Of a DNA stretch of 60,562 nucleotides, positions 27,368-35,107 are shown piece by piece. The notes below the pieces were generated by a model. That model made no database searches and had not been told where the DNA came from. It saw only the letters and a program-made list of their open reading frames with translations. Position 1 is the stretch's first letter, and every line of letters begins with the position of its first letter. A program made the translations under genes and the position numbers. Origin of the DNA: Oscillospiraceae bacterium (lineage in GTDB: Bacteria; Bacillota; Clostridia; Oscillospirales; CAG-272); contig SVRT01000014.1 of assembly GCA_015064685.1 (NCBI GenBank), positions 13,251 through 73,812 on the forward strand, written 5' to 3'.

Positions 27368-27385
27368 TATAAATAGCAAAAAAAG
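27355..27385 (+). promoter_or_regulatory. Phased direct repeats, likely AraC-type operator
   Basis: The 10-mer GCAAAAAAAG occurs at 27355-27364 and again at 27376-27385, exactly 21 bp apart (two helical turns) and in the same orientation. The second copy ends 3 bp before the -35 of the catabolic promoter. This is the classical layout for AraC-family activators. Confidence 0.55.
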
Positions 27386-27388
27386 ATA

Positions 27389-27417
27389 TTGAAATAGCTT
27401 TTCTTGTGTGATAAAAT
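27389..27417 (+). promoter_or_regulatory. Sigma-A promoter of the catabolic cluster
   Basis: TTGAAA (27389-27394), a 17-nt spacer and TAAAAT (27412-27417) lie directly downstream of the direct repeats and about 50 nt before the TTG start at 27468. Confidence 0.65.
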
Positions 27418-27467
27418 GATAATAGATAACTGTGTGCTTTTACAGCTTTTTATGGGGGTGTGGTTTT

Positions 27468-28673
27468 TTGACTGCTTTAATTAACTCGAAAATTGAATTT
27501 TTAGGAATAGATATTCCCAACCGCGTTGTTCTTCAGCCTATGGAGGGATGCGATTGCAATACTGACGGAACACCGAGTACTTTGACTCGCGAAAAATACA
27601 GACGCGCGGCGCGAAGCGGTGCGGGCATTATTTGGATGGAGGCTTGCGCCGTTTGCCCTGAGGGAAGAACGAATGAGGGGCAGTTGATGATCACGCGCGA
27701 AAATCTGACTGTTTTTAAGAATTTTGTTGCGGAGCTGAAGGCTACTGCCAAAGAGGAGTGCGGAATTGAGCCTGTATTTATTCTTCAATTGACCCACTCG
27801 GGCAGGCAGAGCATAGTTCCTATGATAGCTTACCGTCACCCGATATACGAGGAAAAGCGTCCTGTCTCGGATGAAAATATCGTCAGCGATGAATACCTTG
27901 ATACCTTGCCCCGAAAATATGCGGACGCGGCACTTCTTGCCATTGAAGCAGGCTTTGACGGTGTTGACGTAAAATCATGTCACGGATATTTGTTTCAGGA
28001 GCTGCTTTCCGCTTTTTCCCGAGAGGGAAGATACGGTGGAAGCTTTGAAAACCGCTCGAGGCTATATCTTGACAGCGTTCGCGCGGTGAAGGCGGCCGTT
28101 CCCGAGAATTATCCCGTGGTTACGAGGCTGAGTGTTGCGGATATGGTTCCTTATCCTTACGGATTCGGCACGACGGCTGATAATGAGCTTGACTTTTCCG
28201 AGCCGGATATGCTTCTTGAAAGGCTGATCGATGAGGGTGTTTCTATGCTCAACGTTACGATCGGAAATCCGTACTACAATCCACATATAAACCGCCCGTA
28301 CAGAGTTGGGGCATACAAGGCTCCCGAATCCCCCGAGGCTGGGCTTGAGCGATTCAGAATAGTTGAAAAGCATATAAAGGATAAGTTCCCGTCCTTGACG
28401 GTGGTCGGATCGGGACTGTCGTATTACAGGGGCGACCTTATAGAGAGAGCAGAGGAGCTGCTTGAATGTGGCATCTGCGATCTTGTGGGATTTGGCAGAA
28501 TGTGGCTTGCTTACCCCGAGTTTTACAGAGATTATCTGCGCGGCGATTTCAGCGCGAAAAAATGCTGTGTCGCTTGCTCAAAATGCACCGCTCTGATGAG
28601 GGCAAAGTGCGTTTCGGGATGCGCGGTGTTTAATGATTATTATAAAAAGCTTTACGAGGAAAAGGTGAAATAA
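27468..28673 (+). CDS. Old Yellow Enzyme-family NADH:flavin oxidoreductase with Cys cluster
   Basis: I start at the TTG at 27468, 7 nt after GGGGGTG. The 401-residue product is a TIM-barrel FMN oxidoreductase of the OYE/2,4-dienoyl-CoA reductase type: N-R-V-V-L-Q-P-M-E-G in strand 1, LQLTHSGRQS, the FDGVDVKSCHGYLFQEL motif, and G-S-G-L-S-Y and GFGRMWLAYP near the FMN phosphate site. The C-terminus has Cys366, 367, 370, 373, 381 and 385 (CCVACSKCTALMRAKC), resembling the 4Fe-4S motif of dienoyl-CoA reductases. The NAD(P)H domain of those longer (about 650-residue) enzymes is absent. It is the first gene of the cluster; the SDR gene follows one base later. Substrate unknown. Confidence 0.85.
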   Translation: MTALINSKIEFLGIDIPNRVVLQPMEGCDCNTDGTPSTLTREKYRRAARSGAGIIWMEACAVCPEGRTNEGQLMITRENLTVFKNFVAELKATAKEECGIEPVFILQLTHSGRQSIVPMIAYRHPIYEEKRPVSDENIVSDEYLDTLPRKYADAALLAIEAGFDGVDVKSCHGYLFQELLSAFSREGRYGGSFENRSRLYLDSVRAVKAAVPENYPVVTRLSVADMVPYPYGFGTTADNELDFSEPDMLLERLIDEGVSMLNVTIGNPYYNPHINRPYRVGAYKAPESPEAGLERFRIVEKHIKDKFPSLTVVGSGLSYYRGDLIERAEELLECGICDLVGFGRMWLAYPEFYRDYLRGDFSAKKCCVACSKCTALMRAKCVSGCAVFNDYYKKLYEEKVK

Positions 28674-28674
28674 T

Positions 28675-29409
28675 ATGAAAAAAGTTGCAGTTGTTACAGG
28701 TGCATATCAGGGAATAGGTCGCGGAATTGCAGACGGACTCAAGGGCGCGGGATACGAGGTCGTATACTCCGACGTTCACGCTGAGATGGAGGGCGAGGTA
28801 TATTTTAAATGCGACATTTCAAAGGCAGAGGACAGAGTCGCGCTTGCCTCCTTTGTGCTTGAAAAATACGGTCGCATCGATCTTCTCGTCAACAATGCGG
28901 GAGTTGCCTGCAAGGTGCGTCTTGACGTGCTTGAGACGACAGAGGAGAGCTTTGATAGGGTCGTTGGAATTAATACCAAGGGTACGTTCTTTATGTGCCA
29001 GACCTTTGCGAACGTTATGATAGAGTGTCAGAGCAGGGGGCTTGAGGATTATTGCCCGAGGATAGTAAATATTGCATCAAATTCGAGCTACACCTCCTCG
29101 ACGAGTCGCGGTGAGTACTGTATCTCCAAGGCGGGTGTTTCGATGACGACGCTTCTCTTTGCGGACAAGCTTGCCGAGTACGGCATACCCGTTTTTGAGG
29201 TGAGACCCGGTATTATTAAGACACCTATGACCGAGGTCGTATCTGCAAAATACGACAAGCTGATAGAGGAGGGCATCACTCCCATCAAGCGTTGGGGTAC
29301 GCCCGAGGACGTTGCAAACTGTGTTATCGCGGCGGCGAGCGGTCTGCTTGATTTCGGAACCGGAACGGTACTTAATGCCGACGGCGGATTCCACATAAGA
29401 AGACTTTGA
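28675..29409 (+). CDS. Short-chain dehydrogenase/reductase (SDR)
   Basis: This 244-residue Rossmann enzyme has the cofactor motif TGAYQGIG (8-15), NNAG (73-76), a catalytic YCISK (Tyr148, Lys152) with upstream Ser residues (VNIASNSS), and PGIIKTPM after the active site. The acidic residue after strand 2 (YSDV) favours NAD over NADP. Its length is normal for the family. It starts 1 nt after the preceding stop and ends just before the FAD enzyme, so it is tightly coupled in the operon. It probably interconverts a hydroxyl and a keto group of the same substrate handled by its neighbours. Confidence 0.9.
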   Translation: MKKVAVVTGAYQGIGRGIADGLKGAGYEVVYSDVHAEMEGEVYFKCDISKAEDRVALASFVLEKYGRIDLLVNNAGVACKVRLDVLETTEESFDRVVGINTKGTFFMCQTFANVMIECQSRGLEDYCPRIVNIASNSSYTSSTSRGEYCISKAGVSMTTLLFADKLAEYGIPVFEVRPGIIKTPMTEVVSAKYDKLIEEGITPIKRWGTPEDVANCVIAAASGLLDFGTGTVLNADGGFHIRRL

Positions 29410-29423
29410 TTTTGGGTGATAAA

Positions 29424-31295
29424 ATGAAAATATACGATTTTGACGCGGTCGTGATAGGTACAGGCTGCGCCGGGTACAACTCGGCGGACTGGCTTTACGA
29501 CCTCGGGGTGAAGAATATCGCTATCGTGACCGAGGCGGTCAACGCGGGCACGTCACGCAACACGGGAAGCGACAAGCAGACATATTATAAAATGTCCTTG
29601 GCGGGTGACGCGGGGGACAGTGTGCGTGCTATGGCGGAGACACTCTTTTCGGGTGGAGCTATGGACGGCGACGTTGCTATGTGCGAGGCGGCCGGCTCGG
29701 TCAAGAGCTTTCTCAAGCTCGCAAATCTCGGTGTTCGCTTTCCCACGAACGAATACGGCGAATACGTGGGATACAAGACAGACCACGATCCCTATTGCCG
29801 CGCGACCTCGATCGGTCCTTACACCTCGAAGAAAATGACAGAGGTGCTTGAGGATGAGGTTAAGAGAAAAGGAATACGTGTGCTTGACAGGGCGCAGGCG
29901 ATCAGGATACTGACAGACGGCGGCTGTGTTACGGGCCTTCTTTGCCTTGACAGATCGAGTGTTGACAAGGTAGAATACATAGCGATCCGCACACCTTACG
30001 TGATACTTGCGACGGGCGGTCCTGCGGCGATATATCACGACAGTGTTTATCCGGTGTCGCACACGGGTAACTCCTCTTTGGCACTTATGGCGGGGGCGAG
30101 TTTTTCAAACCTTTCGGAGTGGCAGTACGGTCTTGCATCGACAAAATTCCGCTGGAACGTGTCAGGGACATATCAGCAGGTGCTTCCGAGGTATATTTCG
30201 GTCGATGAAAATGGCAATGAACGTGAGTTTTTGCGTGAGTTCTTCGAGAACGATCGGGAAATGCTCAAAAATATTTTCTTGAAAGGCTATGAGTGGCCGT
30301 TTGACGTGCGGAAGATATACGGCTCGTCATATATAGATCTGCTCGTTTACCGCGAGAGCGTTATTCTCGGGCGCCGTGTGTTTATGGACTTTACGCGCGA
30401 GCCGAGCGGACTTGAGAATGGATTTGAGTCGCTTGACGAGGTTTCATACACTTATCTTAAGAATTCGGGCGCGCTGATAGCTATGCCGATCGAGAGACTT
30501 CGCAAGATGAACCCCGGCGCGATCTCGCTTTATGCTGATCACGGAATAGATATTACGGCGGAACCGCTTGAGATCGCGGTGTGCGCTCAACACAACAACG
30601 GTGGCATTCGCATTGATTCGAATTGGCAGACAAGCGTAAAGGGTCTTTATTGCGCAGGTGAGGCAGCGGGCAGCCTTGGTATCTTCCGCCCGGGCGGCAG
30701 TGCGCTCAACTCCTGCCAGGTTGGTAGTATGAGAGCGGCGGAGCATATCGCATCGGTCGCTTGCAACAGGGTATCGGACAGATTTGACGCTGTCCTTGAA
30801 TCGGCGGTCGCAGAAGCGGACGAAATTATCGGGAAAACTCGCGCGGACAAGTCAACACTGCGCAATATGAGAGACAGATATGCCAAGAGAATGAGCCGCG
30901 CATTTGCGTTTTTACGGGATATTCCCGTGATGGAGGATGCGATGCGCGAGATCGGTGATGATCTTGCGAGCTTTGAGAGGGACAACCGCTGGGAGAAGGT
31001 AACTGAGATTTCTGCGCTCTTTAAGAATCTTGATATAATCAGGATGCAGGGCGCGGTCGCAGAATCTATGCTTTATGCGGCGAAGAATTACGGCTCACGC
31101 GGCTCGGCTTACGTGCTTGAGTGCGGTGACTTTATGCAGAGAGAGCCTGTTGCCGAGAACGAAGGCGGACGTGGAGTTGCGATCGTTTTTGACGGTGAGA
31201 AGGTTTCAAGCGTACCCGTAAAGCCTTTGCCCGAGCGAGACCTTTGGTTTGAGAGCGTTTGGGCAAAATACAGAGAAAAATGGGACGGAAAATAA
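29424..31295 (+). CDS. FAD-dependent oxidoreductase of the fumarate reductase/aspartate oxidase flavoprotein family
   Basis: The ATG at 29424 follows a GGGTGA site; a TTG six codons earlier overlaps the SDR stop. The 623-residue product begins with the dinucleotide-binding motif VIGTGCAGYNSADWL. It has a T-S-R-N-T-G-S-D-K segment at the FAD phosphates, I-L-A-T-G-G-P-A, and the late FAD motif G-L-Y-C-A-G-E-A-A-G-S-L-G with R-P-G-G-S-A-L-N. This is the FAD_binding_2 fold followed by the helical domain of SdhA/FrdA/NadB proteins. No heme or Fe-S motif is present. It probably acts as a soluble reductase or desaturase on an organic acid or sugar derivative with the adjacent OYE, SDR and 2-hydroxyacid dehydrogenase. 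Confidence 0.85.
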   Translation: MKIYDFDAVVIGTGCAGYNSADWLYDLGVKNIAIVTEAVNAGTSRNTGSDKQTYYKMSLAGDAGDSVRAMAETLFSGGAMDGDVAMCEAAGSVKSFLKLANLGVRFPTNEYGEYVGYKTDHDPYCRATSIGPYTSKKMTEVLEDEVKRKGIRVLDRAQAIRILTDGGCVTGLLCLDRSSVDKVEYIAIRTPYVILATGGPAAIYHDSVYPVSHTGNSSLALMAGASFSNLSEWQYGLASTKFRWNVSGTYQQVLPRYISVDENGNEREFLREFFENDREMLKNIFLKGYEWPFDVRKIYGSSYIDLLVYRESVILGRRVFMDFTREPSGLENGFESLDEVSYTYLKNSGALIAMPIERLRKMNPGAISLYADHGIDITAEPLEIAVCAQHNNGGIRIDSNWQTSVKGLYCAGEAAGSLGIFRPGGSALNSCQVGSMRAAEHIASVACNRVSDRFDAVLESAVAEADEIIGKTRADKSTLRNMRDRYAKRMSRAFAFLRDIPVMEDAMREIGDDLASFERDNRWEKVTEISALFKNLDIIRMQGAVAESMLYAAKNYGSRGSAYVLECGDFMQREPVAENEGGRGVAIVFDGEKVSSVPVKPLPERDLWFESVWAKYREKWDGK

Positions 31296-31296
31296 T

Positions 31297-32295
31297 ATGA
31301 AGAGCATTTTTTTAGGCGGCGAGGCGATCTTTCGCGTTTACAATGCAGATACACTCGCTTCACTTAAGAATGAAGTGGGGATAGAGGCGGTAAATTACAC
31401 GAAGGCGGATATTTTGGCTAATCCCGAAAGGTTTTGCAATACGGAATATATTTTTTCAACATGGGGTATGCCTGTTTTCAATGAAAAGGAGATAGAGAAG
31501 TATCTTCCGTCGCTCAAGGCGGTATTCTACGGTGCGGGATCGGTCAGGTTTTTCGCAGGAGCTTTTTTGAAGGCGGGAGTGCGTGTCTTTTCTGCGTGGG
31601 GAGCAAATGCGGTTCCCGTTGCGGAGTACACCGTGGCGCAGATATTACTTGCCAATAAGGGCTTTTATCTGTCCTGCCGTCGCAACCGTTCCGTGGAGGG
31701 GCATAAGAGTGCCCTTGAGCATTTTCACGCTTCACGTGGCAATTTTGGCGCGCGTGTGGGGATTATCGGCGCAGGTATGATCGGAAAAATGGTGATCCGA
31801 GCGCTGAAGGCGTATAAGCTTGACGTGGTGGTTTACGATCCGTTTCTGTCGGATAATGCGGCGGCGGAGCTTGGTGCGAAAAAAGTGAGTCTTGAGGAGC
31901 TTTTCGCGACCTCAGACGTTATTTCCAATCACGTGGCAAACCTCCCGGAGACTCAGGGAATGATGAAATACGAGCATTTTTCGTCGATGAAAAAGAATGC
32001 GACCTTTATCAACACGGGACGCGGTGCGCAGGTGGTCGAAGATGATCTTATCCGTGCGCTTAAAGATGAGAGCGAGCGAGTTGCCGTGCTTGACGTTACT
32101 ATCGACGAGCCGCCCATGGCAGAAAGTGAGCTTTATACTCTTGAAAACGTCTTTTTGACACCCCATATTGCGGGCAGCTCGGGCGACGAGGTCGCGAGAA
32201 TGGGCGAGTATATGCTTGAGGAGTATCGCAGAGTCGTGAGCGGCGAGGCTCCGCTCTACGAGGTGACCGAAAAAATGCTCGAGACTATGGCATGA
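31297..32295 (+). CDS. D-isomer-specific 2-hydroxyacid dehydrogenase
   Basis: The ATG at 31297 is 1 nt after the previous stop. The 332-residue product has the two-lobed fold of the family: NAD-binding motif VGIIGAGMIGKMVIRAL in the middle, the aspartate after strand 2 (VVVYDPF), and the catalytic set Arg (NTGRGAQVVEDDL), Glu (LDVTIDEPP) and His (TPHIAGSS). It reduces a 2-keto acid or oxidises a D-2-hydroxy acid. Its position beside an FAD enzyme, an SDR and sugar-isomerase-like genes suggests a sugar-acid pathway; the exact substrate cannot be read from the sequence. A MITE-like palindrome lies just downstream and may end or interrupt the transcript. Confidence 0.9.
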   Translation: MKSIFLGGEAIFRVYNADTLASLKNEVGIEAVNYTKADILANPERFCNTEYIFSTWGMPVFNEKEIEKYLPSLKAVFYGAGSVRFFAGAFLKAGVRVFSAWGANAVPVAEYTVAQILLANKGFYLSCRRNRSVEGHKSALEHFHASRGNFGARVGIIGAGMIGKMVIRALKAYKLDVVVYDPFLSDNAAAELGAKKVSLEELFATSDVISNHVANLPETQGMMKYEHFSSMKKNATFINTGRGAQVVEDDLIRALKDESERVAVLDVTIDEPPMAESELYTLENVFLTPHIAGSSGDEVARMGEYMLEEYRRVVSGEAPLYEVTEKMLETMA

Positions 32296-32325
32296 TTTGT
32301 GTTACAAATTGCGGTTTTACGAATA

Positions 32326-32535
32326 GCCTTCTCCAGCGGAGAAGGGGGACCACCGAAGGTGGTGGATGAGGAGGTCGCCATCAGGACGCACGCCACGGGA
32401 ATAACGTGGATTTTGTCTTGTGGTATAAGGATTCTTTTGCAACGAAACAAAGCTTTTTTACAGACGCAAAGCCCTTGAAAGGGCGACCTCCTCATCCACC
32501 GCTAACGCGGTCCCCCTTCCCCGCTGGGGAAGGCT
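32326..32535. mobile_element. MITE-like palindromic element, copy 1 (210 bp)
   Basis: The ends form an imperfect inverted repeat of about 50 bp: AGCCTTCTCCAGCGGAGAAG... at the left and ...CCCCGCTGGGGAAGGCT at the right, each including a GGTGGATGAGGAGGTCGCC-like block. TA dinucleotides flank both sides (32324-32325 and 32535-32536). There is no transposase gene. A related copy lies at 39073-39323 in the opposite orientation; both contain GTGGATTTTGTCTT in the centre. It fills the gap between the dehydrogenase and the isomerase gene. Confidence 0.75.
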
Positions 32536-32602
32536 AAACAGACAGACAAATCAAAATTTGAAAACATTTGAGAAAACTATTATTTAAAGGAGAACGGTGC
32601 TT

Positions 32603-33364
32603 ATGCCGAACAAAAAAGGACTTGTATCGATATCATTCCGCTCGAAAAGCGTTGAGGAGATAGCTCGGGCGGCGAGGGCTGCGGGACTTGAGGCTATCGA
32701 GTGGGGCGGCGACGTTCACGCGCCTCACGGTGATCTTGATGCGGCGCGGAATGCGGCTGAAATATCAAAAAAATACGGTCTTGAATGCGTACATTACGGC
32801 TCATATTACAAAATTGGGTATTCCGATCCCGAGCTGTTTTCGAGTGTGCTTGAGTCGGCAAGGGTTCTCGGCGCACCGATCATACGTGTTTGGGCGGGGC
32901 AGGGCATCCACCCTGACACTCTTCCAAAGGAGGACTATTGGCGTATAGTTGCCGATGCCAGACGCATCTGCGATATGGCTGGGGATATTATTATTGCGAC
33001 CGAATGTCACAACGACACCTTGACGGAGCATTACAGGTATGCGCTGAAGTTTTTCGGCGACGTTGGTCGCGATAACCTCAAGACTCTCTGGCAGCCTAAT
33101 CAGCACCATGGCTTTGAATACGACATTGAGGCGGTGGAGGCTCTTTTGCCTTACGTTGTTGGTGTTCACGTTTTTAACTGGGAAGGGGACAAGCCCGACA
33201 AGTATCCGCTCAAGGAGAACGCGGAGAAATGGAAAGCGTATATGGAGATACTCGGGCAGAAGCAGCTTAACTATATGCTTGAGTTTATGCCTGACGATAA
33301 CATCGAATCCTTGTCGTGCGAGGCAGAGGCTCTTGACAGATTCATTAAGGAGTTTTTAATCTGA
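32603..33364 (+). CDS. Sugar phosphate isomerase/epimerase-like TIM-barrel protein
   Basis: The start is the ATG at 32603 or the GTG at 32597; AAAGGAGA lies between 4 and 10 nt upstream. The product (253 residues from the ATG) belongs to the AP-endonuclease-2 / xylose isomerase-like TIM barrels: GLEAIEWGGDVHAPHGD early, IRVWAGQG, metal-ligand candidates Glu and His in IATECHNDT, WQPNQHH and HVFNWEGD, and a final YMLEFMPDD with a Glu. These enzymes epimerise or isomerise sugars or inositols using divalent metal. It shares 1 nt with the next gene. It probably belongs functionally to the upstream redox cluster despite the intervening MITE. Confidence 0.85.
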   Translation: MPNKKGLVSISFRSKSVEEIARAARAAGLEAIEWGGDVHAPHGDLDAARNAAEISKKYGLECVHYGSYYKIGYSDPELFSSVLESARVLGAPIIRVWAGQGIHPDTLPKEDYWRIVADARRICDMAGDIIIATECHNDTLTEHYRYALKFFGDVGRDNLKTLWQPNQHHGFEYDIEAVEALLPYVVGVHVFNWEGDKPDKYPLKENAEKWKAYMEILGQKQLNYMLEFMPDDNIESLSCEAEALDRFIKEFLI

Positions 33365-35016
33365 TGAAAATGAGATATCTTGACTTGATGGAGCGCGCGC
33401 TTGAGGCGTATTCCATTGAGCATATTGACAGGTATTTTGCCGACGTGAAGAAAGCCGGACTTACCGAGCACGGCTTTGCCCGTCTCACGGCGAATATCGG
33501 CACGATGCTATCCTTCGGCAGAAAGGCTGAGCTTGAATCTAGATTTATCGAGATGATGGACTTTTGTTGCGCTCACGTATCTGTTGACCGCGCGGCGAAT
33601 GATTTTTCAATACAGGAGATGATCGTCTGTATCGATTTGCTTGACGAAAGTGGAGCAATTGCGAAGGAAAGGCTTGACGAGTGGCGCACTCTTCTTAAAA
33701 AGAGGGTGATCTACAACGAGGTTGCGAGAAGCGCGGATCAGCTGGCATACAACTGGGTGCTTTTTTCCTGCGTGAGCGAATTTTTGAGAATGAAGAGAGG
33801 GCTTTGTCCCCTTGATATGGAATTTATCGATATGCAGCTTGCGACGCAGGTCGTGCATCTCGACACAAACGGCATGTACCGCGACGCCGCGATACACCCA
33901 CCAATGGTTTACGACAATGTACCGAGAACGCTTTTTTCGATCCTGCTTTTCTACGGCTACGACGGAAAATACAGAGAGCTGATAGATGAAACTCTGCGCC
34001 GTGCGGGACTGTTGAACCTGAAAATACAATCGGTGACGGGCGAGATACCTTACGGTGGGCGAAGCAACCAGTTCTATCACAACGAGGCGCACTTTGCCTG
34101 TGTTGCGGAGTATGAGGCGAGAAGATACGCCAAAGAGGGAAACGTAGCTCTTGCGGCGCAGTTCAAGAGAGTGGCGACCGATGCGCTTGCATCTATTGAA
34201 CGCGGTCTTGCGTCAGAGCCTATTCACCACGTTAAGAACCGCTTTCCCACTGAGAGCGGATACGGCTGTGAGGATTACGCGTATTTTGACAAGTATATGA
34301 TAACCGTTGCGTCCTTTCTCAATTGGGCAAGGATATTCTGTGACGAGAGCATAGAGCCTGCCTCTCCCATGACAGAGGCTTGTGCTTTTGAGTTATCCGA
34401 TGATTTTCACAAGCTGTTTTTGCGCTCGGGTGATTACTTTGCAGAGCTTGACACGAACGCCGATCCTCACTACGATGCGAGCGGATTGGGTCGCATACAC
34501 AAGAGAGGTGCGCCAAGCGAAATATGTCTCTCCTGCCCCGGAACGGCTACGCCGAGCTTTAAGATCGACAGAGACGATGCCGGCGATTTTGCGATCGCGG
34601 CAGGTGCTTTAGTCGACCGTGAGTTGGTATTTAAGACTTCGGGTGAATATAAGGTGTTGTCGAAGACGTGTGACGGGGAGAGAGCAGAAGCGACTCTTTC
34701 GTGTGAGATATGCGGCAGAGAGATAGAGTTTGACGTGATGCTTTCTTCTTCGTCGGTCTCCCTCTGTGTCAGAGGAGACGGCAAGGTTGCAGTCTTGCTT
34801 CCCACGTTTGTCTTTGACGGCGAAGAGAAGAGCGAGATAGCGGTTGGAGATAAGACGGTGGAAATCAAATATAAAGGCTACTCCTGCAGGTATATTTCAA
34901 GCGGTGAGATCGTTGATACGGGTAGGATCGGTTGCAACAGAAACGGTCATTACGCGCTTCTTTCCGCGGTTGGAGACGGCAGGGTAGAGGTTGATATTTC
35001 GATAGAAAAAACTTGA
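33364..35016 (+). CDS. Conserved protein with GRSNQ motif, possibly (alpha/alpha) toroid polysaccharide-acting enzyme
   Basis: This 550-residue protein lacks a signal peptide. Residues about 1-330 are largely helical, and the most striking segment is EIPYGGRSNQFYHNEAHFACVAEYEARRY, followed by HHVKNRFPTESGYGCEDYAYFDKYM. From about 360 it becomes beta-rich (repeated Ser/Glu strands), so it resembles a helical toroid plus beta-sandwich, as in heparinase II/III-like or GH127/GH88-type proteins. I cannot place it in a family with certainty. It starts inside the isomerase stop codon, and its own stop overlaps the -35 of the next promoter. A role in glycoside or uronide breakdown is inferred from context. 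Confidence 0.6.
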   Translation: MKMRYLDLMERALEAYSIEHIDRYFADVKKAGLTEHGFARLTANIGTMLSFGRKAELESRFIEMMDFCCAHVSVDRAANDFSIQEMIVCIDLLDESGAIAKERLDEWRTLLKKRVIYNEVARSADQLAYNWVLFSCVSEFLRMKRGLCPLDMEFIDMQLATQVVHLDTNGMYRDAAIHPPMVYDNVPRTLFSILLFYGYDGKYRELIDETLRRAGLLNLKIQSVTGEIPYGGRSNQFYHNEAHFACVAEYEARRYAKEGNVALAAQFKRVATDALASIERGLASEPIHHVKNRFPTESGYGCEDYAYFDKYMITVASFLNWARIFCDESIEPASPMTEACAFELSDDFHKLFLRSGDYFAELDTNADPHYDASGLGRIHKRGAPSEICLSCPGTATPSFKIDRDDAGDFAIAAGALVDRELVFKTSGEYKVLSKTCDGERAEATLSCEICGREIEFDVMLSSSSVSLCVRGDGKVAVLLPTFVFDGEEKSEIAVGDKTVEIKYKGYSCRYISSGEIVDTGRIGCNRNGHYALLSAVGDGRVEVDISIEKT

Positions 35017-35041
35017 CATATCGCTTTTTTGATGATATAAT
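35013..35041 (+). promoter_or_regulatory. Perfect-consensus sigma-A promoter
   Basis: TTGACA (35013-35018), a 17-nt spacer and TATAAT (35036-35041). The stop codon of the preceding gene lies inside the -35 box, so the gene at 35108 can be transcribed separately from the upstream cluster. Confidence 0.85.
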
Positions 35042-35055
35042 TTTTATATGCACAA

Positions 35056-35083
35056 CGCCGCGTCACGTGTTTGTGACGCGGCG
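35056..35083 (+). promoter_or_regulatory. GC-rich 11-bp hairpin in the 5' leader of the GH127-like gene
   Basis: CGCCGCGTCAC (35056-35066) is perfectly complementary to 35073-35083 with loop GTGTTT. It lies just downstream of the expected transcription start and upstream of the ribosome site CGGAGGTGAG. It lacks a T-tract, so it is more likely a stabilising or protein-binding hairpin than a terminator. Confidence 0.6.
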
Positions 35084-35107
35084 ATTTCTTGACCCGGAGG
35101 TGAGAAT

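Noticed and set aside
32256-32495. Minus-strand frame over the palindromic element as a small gene
   Set aside because: It is created by the MITE sequence; the same peptide-like frames appear in the second copy at 39138-39404.
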